Assembly: GCF_001426265.1 (NCBI RefSeq)
Contig: NZ_LMDG01000005.1
Location: forward strand, 29,949-93,948
Origin: Rhizobium sp. Root1220
GTDB taxonomy: Bacteria; Pseudomonadota; Alphaproteobacteria; Rhizobiales; Rhizobiaceae
Length of the DNA stretch: 64,000 nt
Direction of reading: 5' to 3'
Under the pieces are notes generated by a model that worked only from the letters and a program-made list of their open reading frames with translations, did no database searches and was not told the origin of the DNA. Positions 38,996-47,664 of the stretch are shown one piece after another. The translations under genes and the position numbers were made by a program. Numbering within the stretch: the first letter of the stretch is position 1; the number at the start of each line of letters is the position of its first letter.

Positions 38996-40222
38996 GTGAC
39001 AAACAGTGCAGTGACGGCGGAGGGACATTCCGCGGAACAGACGGTTTTCGGCATCATCATGGCAGTGAGCTTCTGCCACCTGCTCAATGACACCATGCAG
39101 TCGCTGATCCCAGCCCTTTATCCGATGATCAAGGAGGGCTACGGCCTCGATTTCACGCAGATCGGCTTCCTTGGCCTCGTGTTCCAGGTTACTGCCTCGC
39201 TTCTACAGCCGTTGATCGGAATCTATACGGACAAGCGCCCGCTCCCCTACTCGCTTTCCATCGGCATGGGCTTCACCCTCATTGGCCTGGTGCTGCTCGC
39301 CTACGCGCATACCTACTGGGTGCTGCTGGTTGGGGCTGGCGTTGTCGGGCTGGGTTCGGCAGTCTTTCATCCCGAATCGTCCCGCGTCGCCCGCCTGGCG
39401 TCCGGTGGCCGGCATGGCCTGGCGCAGTCGCTGTTTCAGGTCGGCGGCAATTTCGGCACGGCAATCGGCCCATTGCTCGCCGCGTTCATCGTGCTTCCTC
39501 GTGGACAGGAGAGTGTTGCCTGGTTTTCGCTCGCCGCGCTGACGGGCATTGTCATCCTTTGGCGGGTCGGTGTCTGGTATAGCAATCACCGCAAGGCAAG
39601 CGCCGGTCGCAAGATTGCCTCGCATGCAGTACAGTTGCCGCGCAAGAAGGTGATACAGGCGATTGCAGTGCTGGCGATGCTGGTCTTCTCCAAGTATGTC
39701 TACATGACCAGCCTCTCGAGCTACTACACCTTCTACATGATCGAGCGCTTCGACGTATCGGTGCAGCAGGCTCAGATTCTCCTCTTCGTCTTCCTTGGAG
39801 CGGTCGCGATCGGAACCGTCGCCGGGGGACCCATCGTCGACTGGTTCGGCACAAAGTTCGTGATCTGGTTCTCGATCTTAGGCGCGTTGCCGTTCACCCT
39901 TGCCCTGCCCTATGCAGACTACTACTGGACCATTGTGCTGACATTCCTGATCGGCGTCATCCTCGCATCGGCTTTCTCGGCGATTGTCGTCTTCGCACAG
40001 GAACTGGTGCCCGGTCGGGTTGGAATGATCGCGGGACTGTTCTTCGGCTTCGCGTTCGGCATCGGCGGTATCGGGGCAGCCGCCCTCGGCATGGTGGCGG
40101 ACCGGATGGGTATCGAGTTCGTCTACCAAATCTGCTCGTATCTGCCTCTGCTTGGTCTACTGACCATCTTCCTGCCGGACATCGGCAAGGGTCGCCGCCA
40201 CCTAGCGAAAACCAGCCGATAG
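38996..40222 (+). CDS. fsr: MFS exporter of the fosmidomycin-resistance (Fsr) family
   Basis: A 408-residue, twelve-helix transporter. GTG start with CGGAG eight bases upstream. CHLLNDTMQSLIPALYPMIK in helix 1 and GLGSAVFHPESSRVAR in the second loop are features of Fsr-type exporters, which expel fosmidomycin and related compounds in E. coli. Natural substrate unknown. Divergent from the cupin/AraC regulator, which probably induces it. A hairpin follows the stop. Confidence 0.85.
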   Translation: MTNSAVTAEGHSAEQTVFGIIMAVSFCHLLNDTMQSLIPALYPMIKEGYGLDFTQIGFLGLVFQVTASLLQPLIGIYTDKRPLPYSLSIGMGFTLIGLVLLAYAHTYWVLLVGAGVVGLGSAVFHPESSRVARLASGGRHGLAQSLFQVGGNFGTAIGPLLAAFIVLPRGQESVAWFSLAALTGIVILWRVGVWYSNHRKASAGRKIASHAVQLPRKKVIQAIAVLAMLVFSKYVYMTSLSSYYTFYMIERFDVSVQQAQILLFVFLGAVAIGTVAGGPIVDWFGTKFVIWFSILGALPFTLALPYADYYWTIVLTFLIGVILASAFSAIVVFAQELVPGRVGMIAGLFFGFAFGIGGIGAAALGMVADRMGIEFVYQICSYLPLLGLLTIFLPDIGKGRRHLAKTSR

Positions 40223-40246
40223 CAGTCAGAGCGCTCGCCGCCCTGA

Positions 40247-40271
40247 GGGTCGAGGCTCACCGCCTCGACCC
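40247..40271 (+). terminator. Likely terminator after fsr
   Basis: GGGTCGAGGC and GCCTCGACCC form a perfect 10-bp stem with a 5-nt loop, 24 bp after the stop. The tail TGTTC is poor in U, so termination strength is uncertain. Confidence 0.6.
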
Positions 40272-40630
40272 TGTTCGGGAGTTCCTCTCAGCCAAGATCC
40301 CGCCCGAAAAGTGCTCTGATATTGCAACCGCCGCATAGTAACCTTACCGGCTAACCACTTGGCCAGCTTTCAGTTGTCAGCATCATGGTGCAAAGGCATG
40401 CATACCGGCAGCGGCCCACCATCGGCTGCGGTCCGGAGGGGTTCGGGCCGGTAGGGTCCGCCCCGAGGGGCTCGGGGCGGACTTTCCAGCGGTGTCTCGA
40501 CGCGCTTGTGCGGCGATTGATGACCGCAGGATGAATACAGAACTCAGTCGACATTCATGTGCCAATTGTAGTCTGCGTACCCGTAACCGTCTTAGGGCGT
40601 TGGGTCGTTGGGTAGTGAAGGAGACCGACC
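40272..40630. other. Intergenic stretch with one strong hairpin
   Basis: No gene is seen. GTCCGCCCCGAG and CTCGGGGCGGAC (40456-40482) form a perfect 12-bp stem with a GGG loop followed by TTTCC on the plus strand. This could be a terminator or a leader structure upstream of the small exported protein at 40631. GGAG precedes that gene. Confidence 0.5.
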
Positions 40631-40909
40631 ATGAGAAAGTTGATTATCGCCGTGGCAGGGCTCGCCACGTTGCTCGTGACCGCCCCCGCTTTCGCGGACG
40701 GCGTGTATTTCGAATTCGGCTCGGGTGGGCCCAGATATTATGATGACCCGCCACCACCTCGTTACAGGCAGGCACCTCGTTATGCATATGACGATGACCG
40801 CTATGAACGTCCTCGCCGGGGCGGCTATCGGGAAAGATGCTGGGAGCAGCCCTACGAGCAGCGGAGCCACAATCACTACATCACCAAGTATAGGACCGTA
40901 TGCAGGTAG
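40631..40909 (+). CDS. Small exported Tyr/Arg/Pro-rich protein
   Basis: A 92-residue protein with a signal peptide (MRKLIIAVAGLATLLVTAPAFA). The mature part is rich in Tyr, Asp, Pro and Arg (YYDDPPPPRYRQAPRYAYDDDRY), with two cysteines, one near the middle and one at the C-terminus. Many rhizobial genomes carry such small periplasmic proteins; the function is unknown. GGAG lies before the ATG. Confidence 0.75.
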   Translation: MRKLIIAVAGLATLLVTAPAFADGVYFEFGSGGPRYYDDPPPPRYRQAPRYAYDDDRYERPRRGGYRERCWEQPYEQRSHNHYITKYRTVCR

Positions 40910-41122
40910 AAGTGCCCGCTCGTCGGAGAGACGGCTTCGCTGCCCGCTGAAGACGGGCAGCGTTGGCTGTTTTTCAAGAGCACCACCGATATCGATGCAG
41001 ATCATGCGGGCGAACGTGCCATTTCGGTCTCATCCGCCTTAAAAATTTGCCTCTTGCCTCAGCATGCTTTCTTTCTCGCGTTTGTTCGCTATCGTCCCTC
41101 CGATCCAACCGTCGGAGTGTAC

Positions 41123-42337
41123 ATGCCGAGAAAAATCCTCGTGGTCGCACTTGCCCTGCTTTCCGGCTGCGGCCACCCGAACGGCGTGATGACGCCTGTA
41201 GCGCTGACGGCTACGACGCCGAAGACATCCCAGGTCAACATGCTGGTGGCCACGACGCGAGAGCCTACCGATGATCCCGCGACCCTCTTCAACGGCGAAC
41301 GCAGTCCAAAGCCTTACCTGACGGAGATCTCTGTCTCCATCCCGCCAAACCGCGAGCCTGGAACCATGCAATGGCCGCGACGCCTTCCGCCAAACCCCGC
41401 CACGGACTTTGCGGTGACCAGCGTCAAACAGGTTGCAACGGCCGCCGAAGCCCGCGCCTGGCTCAGTCAGCATATCGAAGGCGGTCATGCGCTCGTTTTC
41501 ATCCACGGCTTCAACAACAAGTACGAGGATTCCGTTTTCCGCCTGGCGCAAATCGTCCAGGACAGCGGCATGCAGGCGACACCGATCCTGTTCACCTGGC
41601 CATCGCGTGCTCAACTCACCGCCTACGAATATGACAAGGAAAGCACCAACTATTCACGCACGGCGCTTGAACAGGCGTTGCGTACATTGGCAAGCGATCC
41701 CTCCGTCAAGGACATCACCATCCTTGCCCACTCGATGGGCACCTGGCTCGCAATGGAATCGCTGCGGCAGATGGGCATTCGCGACGGGCATGTAAACCCG
41801 AAGATCCGTGACGTGATCCTGGCGTCTCCGGATATCGACATTCAGGTCTTCGCCAAGCAATACGCCGAGATGGGAACGCCGAAGCCGAAGTTCACGATCT
41901 TCGTGTCGCAGGACGACAAGGCCTTGGCATTTTCCAGCTTGATAACCGGCAAGGTCTCCCGGCTCGGCGCCATAAATCCGGCAGCCGAACCCTACCGCTC
42001 CAAGCTCGAACAGGCCGGCATTACCGCGATCGACCTGACAAAGGTCAAGGGCGGCGACAGCTTGAACCACGGTAAATTCGCCTCCAGCCCGGAGATCGTC
42101 CAGCTCATCGGCCAGAGACTGATGACCGGCCAGACTCTGACCGACTCCAACGTGTCGCTCGGTCAGGGGATTACCGCGGTGGTCGGCGGGACTGTCACCA
42201 CCATCGGCAACGTTGCCGCGACAGCCGTTGCAGCGCCTGCGACCATCATCGAACAACCCATTATCCATCCAAAGAAAATCAAACGCGCAGACGAAACGCT
42301 TCAGGGTGATCTCAAGCCGCAGCCGCTGACGCAATAG
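41123..42337 (+). CDS. Lipoprotein alpha/beta hydrolase (DUF900 esterase)
   Basis: About 404 residues from ATG 41123. A lipobox (ALLSGC) near residue 16 predicts anchoring to a membrane by lipid. The catalytic domain has HGFNNKYEDSVFR for the oxyanion region and nucleophile Ser in ILAHSMGTWL. The His/Asp are expected after residue 280 (SLNHGKFA). Relatives are DUF900 alpha/beta hydrolases of unknown substrate. The longer frame to 41054 adds residues that are not a signal sequence. Confidence 0.82.
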   Translation: MPRKILVVALALLSGCGHPNGVMTPVALTATTPKTSQVNMLVATTREPTDDPATLFNGERSPKPYLTEISVSIPPNREPGTMQWPRRLPPNPATDFAVTSVKQVATAAEARAWLSQHIEGGHALVFIHGFNNKYEDSVFRLAQIVQDSGMQATPILFTWPSRAQLTAYEYDKESTNYSRTALEQALRTLASDPSVKDITILAHSMGTWLAMESLRQMGIRDGHVNPKIRDVILASPDIDIQVFAKQYAEMGTPKPKFTIFVSQDDKALAFSSLITGKVSRLGAINPAAEPYRSKLEQAGITAIDLTKVKGGDSLNHGKFASSPEIVQLIGQRLMTGQTLTDSNVSLGQGITAVVGGTVTTIGNVAATAVAAPATIIEQPIIHPKKIKRADETLQGDLKPQPLTQ

Positions 42338-42388
42338 TGCCGTTAGGAGCGCGCCGGCGGGATCCCCCAGCGACGGTGGGACCGATGA

Positions 42389-42538
42389 TTAGGCCCCCAT
42401 CCCAGACACCCTCTGCATTCTATACGCAATAAGGTCTTCGATCGTGATCAGATGAAGACCATGGTGTTTGGCGAAGGCTTCAAGTTCTGGTAGTCGAGCC
42501 ATGGTGCCGTCATCATTGGCGACCTCACAGATGACCCC
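42389..42538 (-). pseudogene. ribB: C-terminal relic of 3,4-dihydroxy-2-butanone-4-phosphate synthase
   Basis: The minus strand reads [20 protein letters not shown], then [20 protein letters not shown] and a TAA at 42389. This is the well-conserved C-terminal end of the RibB domain. Upstream the frame breaks: RRT and a [14 protein letters not shown] stretch lie in a different phase, so the rest is scrambled. With no start codon or N-terminus it is a dead fragment, left by a duplication or rearrangement. A functional ribB should exist elsewhere. Confidence 0.72.
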
Positions 42539-42795
42539 GAAACGGTGAAGCCAGCAAGGCGATGCGAACCGCCACGGTGTACGGCGTGCGCTGTGTTGCC
42601 AGGCGATGTCATTGCAGAAAAATCATTCGCGTGTGTGCGTCCCTAAGAACAATCTTCCAATACATACTGCCCTTTAGGAAATCCGCGCGGGCGCGGATCC
42701 TTTGGAGTTCTGTCTGCAAAGTGATCCGTTCAGGACACTGTTCGAATTTCGCACGCTGAATCAGGCCTCCAGCGGTCGTGGCGGCGAGGTTCACG
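42539..42795. other. Gap between ribB relic and kdgF
   Basis: About 257 bp. A short minus-strand frame near 42609-42809 reads LQTELQRIRARADFLKG but has no start signal or known relatives. Frameshifted ribB residues extend to about 42600. Nothing else is recognised. Confidence 0.4.
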
Positions 42796-43125
42796 TCACA
42801 GGAAATCATCCCGTCTCGGTGTGAACGTGTCTATCAGCAGTCCATCTTCCAGTGCCACAACCCCATGGACGAGATTTGGCTCGACGATGAAGCTGCTGCC
42901 GGCAGGCAAGGTTGTGGTGACGCCATCGACTGTCACCTCGAAAACACCCTTGGCCACGTAGCTGACCTGCGTGTGCGGATGTGAATGCAGTGCGCCAATG
43001 GCGCCCTCATCGAAGCTGAAGGCGACGAGCATTATTTCCGGGCGATGGGAAAGGACGGCGCGGCGATTTCCGGGCGACGTCTCGGTCCAGGTCAGTTGGT
43101 CGGGTAGACTGCAATAATCAGACAT
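42796..43125 (-). CDS. kdgF: KdgF-like cupin, unsaturated uronate ring opening
   Basis: A 109-residue single-domain cupin. The metal motif reads HSHPHTQVSYVAKGVFEV and a second His appears in NLVHGVV. KdgF turns 4,5-unsaturated galacturonate released by pectin or alginate lyases into the linear keto form that KduI uses. The gene lies 13 bp after kduD in the same operon, which supports this role over the many other small cupins. Confidence 0.8.
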   Translation of the reverse strand: MSDYCSLPDQLTWTETSPGNRRAVLSHRPEIMLVAFSFDEGAIGALHSHPHTQVSYVAKGVFEVTVDGVTTTLPAGSSFIVEPNLVHGVVALEDGLLIDTFTPRRDDFL

Positions 43126-43138
43126 TCATTTACTCCAG

Positions 43139-43894
43139 TTATCGCGCCATCCATCCGCCATCGACGGGAAGGACCGCGCCGTGCACGTAGTCCGACGCGC
43201 GAGATGCAAGGAAAAGGGCGGCGCCTGCCATATCATCAGCCCGGGCCCAGCGCCCGGCAGGAATGCGTTTCAGGATATCCGCGTTGCGTTCGGCATCTGC
43301 CCGCAACGCCGTGGTGTTGTTGGTCTCAACATAGCCGGGGGCTATTGCGTTGACGTTGATACCATGGGCTGCCCACTCGTTTGCCATCAGCCGCGTCAGA
43401 CCCGCAAGACCGCTCTTTGCCGCCGTATAGGATGCAACACGAATACCGCCCTGGAAAGACAGAAGGGACGCGATGTTGATGATCTTGGCGGGAACTTTCT
43501 TCGCCATCGCCACCCTGGCGAAAGACTGGCAGAGAAAGAACGCCGATTTCAGGTTTGTATCCATGACGGCATCCCAGTCCTCCTCGGTGAAATCGATGGC
43601 ATCGGCCCGGCGGATGATTCCAGCGTTATTGACCAGGATATCCAGGCGTGACCGGATGGCGGTTGCTCGTTCGATGAGGATGCGCACCTCGTCGATGCTG
43701 GAGAGATCCGCCTGAAGTGAATGAAACTCACGGCCGCTGGTTGTGACGAGGGTCGCGGTTTCTTCCATTGGCGAGCGCCCGACGCCGATAATGTCAGCGC
43801 CGGCACCGGCAAGGCCGACGGCGATCGCCTGGCCAATGCCGGTATTGGCGCCGGTAACGATGGCGCAGCGGCCGGAGAGATCGAATGCGTTCAT
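43139..43894 (-). CDS. kduD: 2-dehydro-3-deoxy-D-gluconate 5-dehydrogenase
   Basis: A 251-residue short-chain dehydrogenase: cofactor motif TGANTGIGQAIA, NNAG, catalytic Ser in INIASLLS and Y-x-x-x-K in SYTAAKSGL. KduD reduces 2,5-diketo-3-deoxygluconate to 2-keto-3-deoxygluconate. ATGA overlap with kduI (43891-43894) shows translational coupling. The name relies on this neighbour and on length. Confidence 0.88.
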   Translation of the reverse strand: MNAFDLSGRCAIVTGANTGIGQAIAVGLAGAGADIIGVGRSPMEETATLVTTSGREFHSLQADLSSIDEVRILIERATAIRSRLDILVNNAGIIRRADAIDFTEEDWDAVMDTNLKSAFFLCQSFARVAMAKKVPAKIINIASLLSFQGGIRVASYTAAKSGLAGLTRLMANEWAAHGINVNAIAPGYVETNNTTALRADAERNADILKRIPAGRWARADDMAGAALFLASRASDYVHGAVLPVDGGWMAR

Positions 43895-44733
43895 TTCAGG
43901 CTTTCCATCGGCACCTTGTCCATGTCGGTGAAGCTCATGTTATCGCCGGCCATCGCCCAGATGAAGGAGTATCGACCGGTGCCGGCACCGGAGTGGATCG
44001 ACCAACCCGGCGACAGCACCGCATCATGGCTTTTCAGCACGAGATGCCGTGTTTCTTGCGGCTCCCCCATGAAATGGAAGATGCGCGTTGCATCGTCCAT
44101 GCCGAAATAGAGGTAAACCTCCATGCGCCGGTCATGCACATGCGCCGGCATGGTGTTCCAGACGGAACCGGGCTCGAACATGGTGAGACCCACAAGAAGC
44201 TGGCAGCTTTCGCAGACATCCGGATGCACATACTGGTTGATCGTCCGGGCGTTGGCCTCTTCGGCCGAGCCCGTGCGCACCTTCCTTGCCATGTCGAGCG
44301 TGATCAAGACGGTCGGGCAGACACGATGCGCGGGCGCGCTCAGGAGATAGAATTCGGCGGGCTTTGCGGGGTCGTCGCTGCGGAACGACAACGTCCCCTG
44401 CCCCATGCCGACATAGAGCGCATCCTGAAAGCCGAGCGGGTACTCGACACCCCCGACGATGACCGTACCCCTGCCGCCGATGTTGAGAATGGCGGCCTCC
44501 CGGCGTTCGAGAAACTGGTTGGTGCCGGTTTCCTTGACATGGTCGATCACGAGGTCTTGTCCCGCCGGGACGATCCCGCCGACGATCATCCGGTCCAGAT
44601 GGCTGTAGGTAAGATTGACCTGGCCCTTCGAAAACAGCCCTTCGATCAGGAAGCCCTCTCGAAGGCCTTTCGTATCGCGCCGGGCGGCGTCTTCTGGGCC
44701 GACGACCTGGCGCACGTTTACGGAAATTGTCAC
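43891..44733 (-). CDS. kduI: 5-dehydro-4-deoxy-D-glucuronate isomerase
   Basis: A 280-residue cupin-type isomerase of the KduI family. The zinc site is visible as HVHDRRMEVYLYF (H-x-H-x4-E), with a further His in HSGAGTGRYSF. It turns 5-keto-4-deoxyuronate into 2,5-diketo-3-deoxygluconate. It lies 30 bp after the ABC ATPase gene, so transport and conversion are co-expressed. Confidence 0.92.
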   Translation of the reverse strand: MTISVNVRQVVGPEDAARRDTKGLREGFLIEGLFSKGQVNLTYSHLDRMIVGGIVPAGQDLVIDHVKETGTNQFLERREAAILNIGGRGTVIVGGVEYPLGFQDALYVGMGQGTLSFRSDDPAKPAEFYLLSAPAHRVCPTVLITLDMARKVRTGSAEEANARTINQYVHPDVCESCQLLVGLTMFEPGSVWNTMPAHVHDRRMEVYLYFGMDDATRIFHFMGEPQETRHLVLKSHDAVLSPGWSIHSGAGTGRYSFIWAMAGDNMSFTDMDKVPMESLK

Positions 44734-44763
44734 AGGATTTGCCTCTTGGCGTTTGATGGAAGA

Positions 44764-45504
44764 TCAGGTGAGGACGACATATTCGGTGAGTTGGCTGATG
44801 CTGGTATCTGCCTTGTTCACATCGAAGACTTTGGTCCCATGGCTCATGATCACGAACCGGTCGCAGACCTGGTAGGCGTGATAGAGGTTGTGCGTCACGA
44901 GCACGCTCGATACGCCTTCCGCCTTCAGTTTCAGCACCTGCGCCAAAAGGGCTTCCGTTTCGCGCACGGACAGCGCCGAAGTCGGTTCGTCGAGAAGAAG
45001 TACCCGGCGCTTGAAGAAGACAGCGCGTGCGATGGCTACGGCCTGCTTCTGGCCGCCGGAAAGATCCCCCACCAGCTTGTCGGGGGAATCGATGCCGGAA
45101 ATATGGACGGCCTTTTCCAGCACCTCCATGGCAATGTCGCGCATCTCAGCCTGTTTCAGGAAGCCGAAGGCATCGGTGCGCTCGCGCCCCATGAAAATAT
45201 TGCGGGTGATCGATAGCGAATCCACCAAGGCCGTATTCTGGTAGATGGTTTCGATGCCGGCATCGGCGGAATCGGAGCGGCAGGTGAACAGTGTCTTTTG
45301 ACCATCGACGCTGAGGTGGCCGGAGGTTGGCTTGTGGATACCCGAAATCAGGTTGACGGTGGTTGACTTGCCGGCACCGTTGTCGCCGAGAAGGCCGACG
45401 ACTTCGCGTGGCCCGACGTGGAAGCTTAGGTTCCTGAGCGCCGTCAGTGCACCGAAGCTCTTCGATATATTGTGCAGTTCGAGAAGATTGGGTGCGGACA
45501 TCAT
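44764..45504 (-). CDS. Sugar/uronate ABC transporter, single-domain ATPase
   Basis: A 246-residue ATPase of the carbohydrate-uptake class 2 family: Walker A GDNGAGKST, signature LSGGQKQA, Walker B VLLLDEP, H-loop VTHNLYHA. Unlike RbsA it has one nucleotide-binding domain, as in FrcA-type systems, so it must act as a homodimer. Its ATG overlaps the permease stop by four bases. Confidence 0.88.
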   Translation of the reverse strand: MMSAPNLLELHNISKSFGALTALRNLSFHVGPREVVGLLGDNGAGKSTTVNLISGIHKPTSGHLSVDGQKTLFTCRSDSADAGIETIYQNTALVDSLSITRNIFMGRERTDAFGFLKQAEMRDIAMEVLEKAVHISGIDSPDKLVGDLSGGQKQAVAIARAVFFKRRVLLLDEPTSALSVRETEALLAQVLKLKAEGVSSVLVTHNLYHAYQVCDRFVIMSHGTKVFDVNKADTSISQLTEYVVLT

Positions 45505-46520
45505 GCGGCCCCCCGGCGTTCGATGAGATGATTAAAGGCGGCAGCGACGACAATCAGCGTTGCGATGAACATGTCGAGGTAGAAGCCTGGGGCCCTTAGC
45601 AGCAGCAGCACGTCGGTAATGGTGTGGATCAGCATGACGCCAAGGAAGATGCCGATGATCGAGCCGCGGCCGCCGCGCAGCGAAAGCCCGCCGATGACGC
45701 AGGCGGCGATCGCCTGGAGTTCGAGACCGGCTCCCTGGCCCGGTTGGACGCTACCGACACGCGCCGTCGCGATGATGCCGGCAACGGCCGCCATGCCGCC
45801 GGCGATGGCGAAGGCGATCATCTTGACGTGATCGGTGTTGATGCCGATGGCCGTTGCCGCGGCAGGATTGCCACCCGTGGCGAACACATGGTTTCCGAAT
45901 CGGTGACGATGCAGCAGCAAATAGAAGCCAGCGACGAACAGTACGATCCAGATGAAGGCAGCATTGATGCCGAAGAGCGTTCCGGCAAAGAGGCTGGAAA
46001 AGATGGGCTCCGGGTCGAAGCGAACCTGGACTGCGCCATTGTAAAGCAGCACGGCGCCGCGCCAAAACAGGAGGCCGCCAAGCGTGACGATGAAGGAGGG
46101 CAGTCCGAAGCGCAGCGTGATCGTGCCGTTGAGAAGGCCGATCATCACGCCCAGCAGAATGCCGAGCGGTGCGGCAATGAAGGCGCTCATGCCTCCATCG
46201 ACGAGGCTCGCCATCATGACGGCGGTCAAGGTATAGACCGAGCCGATCGACAGATCGAATTCGCCGGCAATCATCAGGATGCCGGCGCCAAGCGCAAGGC
46301 ACCCGAGCACCGGAATAGCCTTCATCAGAATCGTCAGGTTCTGCGGCGCCAGATAGCGGAAGTCGTCCGGGTAGGCGAGCGCACCGGCGATGCAGACGAT
46401 CTGCAGGGTTGCAAAGACCAGCAGAATGGCCCCTGCCGGCATGGTCATGATCTGCTTCAGCAGCGATTGTTTTTTCGTGCGCGATTTCGGCACGGCACTG
46501 TCGGTCATGGCGTCGGTCAC
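45501..46520 (-). CDS. Sugar/uronate ABC transporter permease (RbsC-like)
   Basis: A 339-residue membrane protein with eight to ten helices and the LGAGILMIAGEFDLSIGSVY segment typical of class 2 carbohydrate permeases. It works with the ATPase at 44764 and the binding protein at 46591. The 70-bp gap before it holds a strong hairpin, which may lower permease synthesis relative to the binding protein. Confidence 0.9.
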   Translation of the reverse strand: MTDAMTDSAVPKSRTKKQSLLKQIMTMPAGAILLVFATLQIVCIAGALAYPDDFRYLAPQNLTILMKAIPVLGCLALGAGILMIAGEFDLSIGSVYTLTAVMMASLVDGGMSAFIAAPLGILLGVMIGLLNGTITLRFGLPSFIVTLGGLLFWRGAVLLYNGAVQVRFDPEPIFSSLFAGTLFGINAAFIWIVLFVAGFYLLLHRHRFGNHVFATGGNPAAATAIGINTDHVKMIAFAIAGGMAAVAGIIATARVGSVQPGQGAGLELQAIAACVIGGLSLRGGRGSIIGIFLGVMLIHTITDVLLLLRAPGFYLDMFIATLIVVAAAFNHLIERRGAA

Positions 46521-46549
46521 TGTCGTTACTCTGTTCCAAGGATCGCGGT

Positions 46550-46576
46550 GACCTTCCGGCGGTTCGCCGGAAGGTC
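46550..46576 (-). repeat. Perfect 12-bp hairpin between binding protein and permease genes
   Basis: GACCTTCCGGCG and CGCCGGAAGGTC flank GTT. It lies 14 bp after the binding-protein stop. It lacks a U-tract, so it more likely stabilises the upstream mRNA than ends transcription. Confidence 0.65.
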
Positions 46577-46590
46577 TTCAAGCGCCACGC

Positions 46591-47541
46591 TTATCGGTAG
46601 CTGCCGATCAGCGGCTTGACCGAGCTGATGCGCGACTGGTCGAGGAAGGCGCCCTGGCCAGTATCGACATCCGTCGGGGTCAGACCGTATTTTTTCGCCA
46701 AGGCGATCTGGGCGATTGGATAGTAGCCCTGCAGGTAGGGCTGCTGGTCCATGGTCGCGAACATGGCGCCCGATTCCACGGCATTTACGATCTCAACCGC
46801 GAGATCGAAGCCGCCGAAGGGAATGTTGATGCCGGCATCCTTGATGGCGCCTGCGCCGACCGTCGAGGTGACGGACCCGGTGCCGAACAGCGCCTTGACC
46901 GTGGGGTTGGCGATCAGGAACTGGGCGATGATGTTCTGCGCTTCGGCCGGGTCGAGGCCGGAGCGAACTGTCTCCACCTTAATGCCCTTCTCCTTCATCG
47001 CCTTCTCGATGCCGCCGCCACGTGCAACTGCGAAGCTTGCTTCGGGGATTTCGCGCGGATTGAACACGACGTCGCCGTCCTTGAGGCCGAACCGCTCGAT
47101 CATGCGATTGCCAAGCTCATAACCCGAGGAGAACTCGTCCATGCCAACATAGGCCTGGCGGCAATTGCCCTTGGCGCCTTCGAGATCATCATTGTTGAAG
47201 CCGATCACAATAATGCCGGCCTTGACTGCGGCGCAGATGCTGGCGTCGAACGCGTCAGAGCTGGAGATTGCAACGGCAATGCCGTCGACGCCGCTGACTG
47301 TCGCGCTCTCGATCAGGTCGTTCTGGCGCACCGGATCGTTGTTGGCATACTGCACGTCGAGATCGACGCCGAACTGCGCGGCAGCATCTTGTGCGCCTTT
47401 TACGACGGGGTTAAAGAACTGGACACTCGGATCGAGGTAGATGATCATTGTCGCCTTGACATCGGCCGCAATCGCGCTGGATGTGAAAGCCATAGCCGCG
47501 CACGCCGCAAGCAATGCGGTTCTCAGTCTGGTCAATTTCAT
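46591..47541 (-). CDS. Sugar/uronate ABC transporter, periplasmic binding protein
   Basis: About 316 residues from ATG 47541; signal peptide with cleavage near SSAIAAD. The mature protein has the ribose-binding (Peripla_BP_4) fold: YANNDPVRQNDLIESA and DGIAVAISSSDAFD in the first lobe, FGTGSVTSTVGAGAIKDAG in the second. Linked to kduI, kduD and kdgF it probably binds a monomeric unsaturated or keto uronate; that is inference. Confidence 0.88.
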   Translation of the reverse strand: MKLTRLRTALLAACAAMAFTSSAIAADVKATMIIYLDPSVQFFNPVVKGAQDAAAQFGVDLDVQYANNDPVRQNDLIESATVSGVDGIAVAISSSDAFDASICAAVKAGIIVIGFNNDDLEGAKGNCRQAYVGMDEFSSGYELGNRMIERFGLKDGDVVFNPREIPEASFAVARGGGIEKAMKEKGIKVETVRSGLDPAEAQNIIAQFLIANPTVKALFGTGSVTSTVGAGAIKDAGINIPFGGFDLAVEIVNAVESGAMFATMDQQPYLQGYYPIAQIALAKKYGLTPTDVDTGQGAFLDQSRISSVKPLIGSYR

Positions 47542-47664
47542 TTGCGTATCCTCCCTTTGGATGTGCAATAGGGTCGAAAGACCCGTGTCTCGGCTGGCGG
47601 GCTCCGACCAAAGATCGCGCCAGCCGAGATTTTCCTCCTCTGCCTCAGTGTCCGGTGAGCACCC

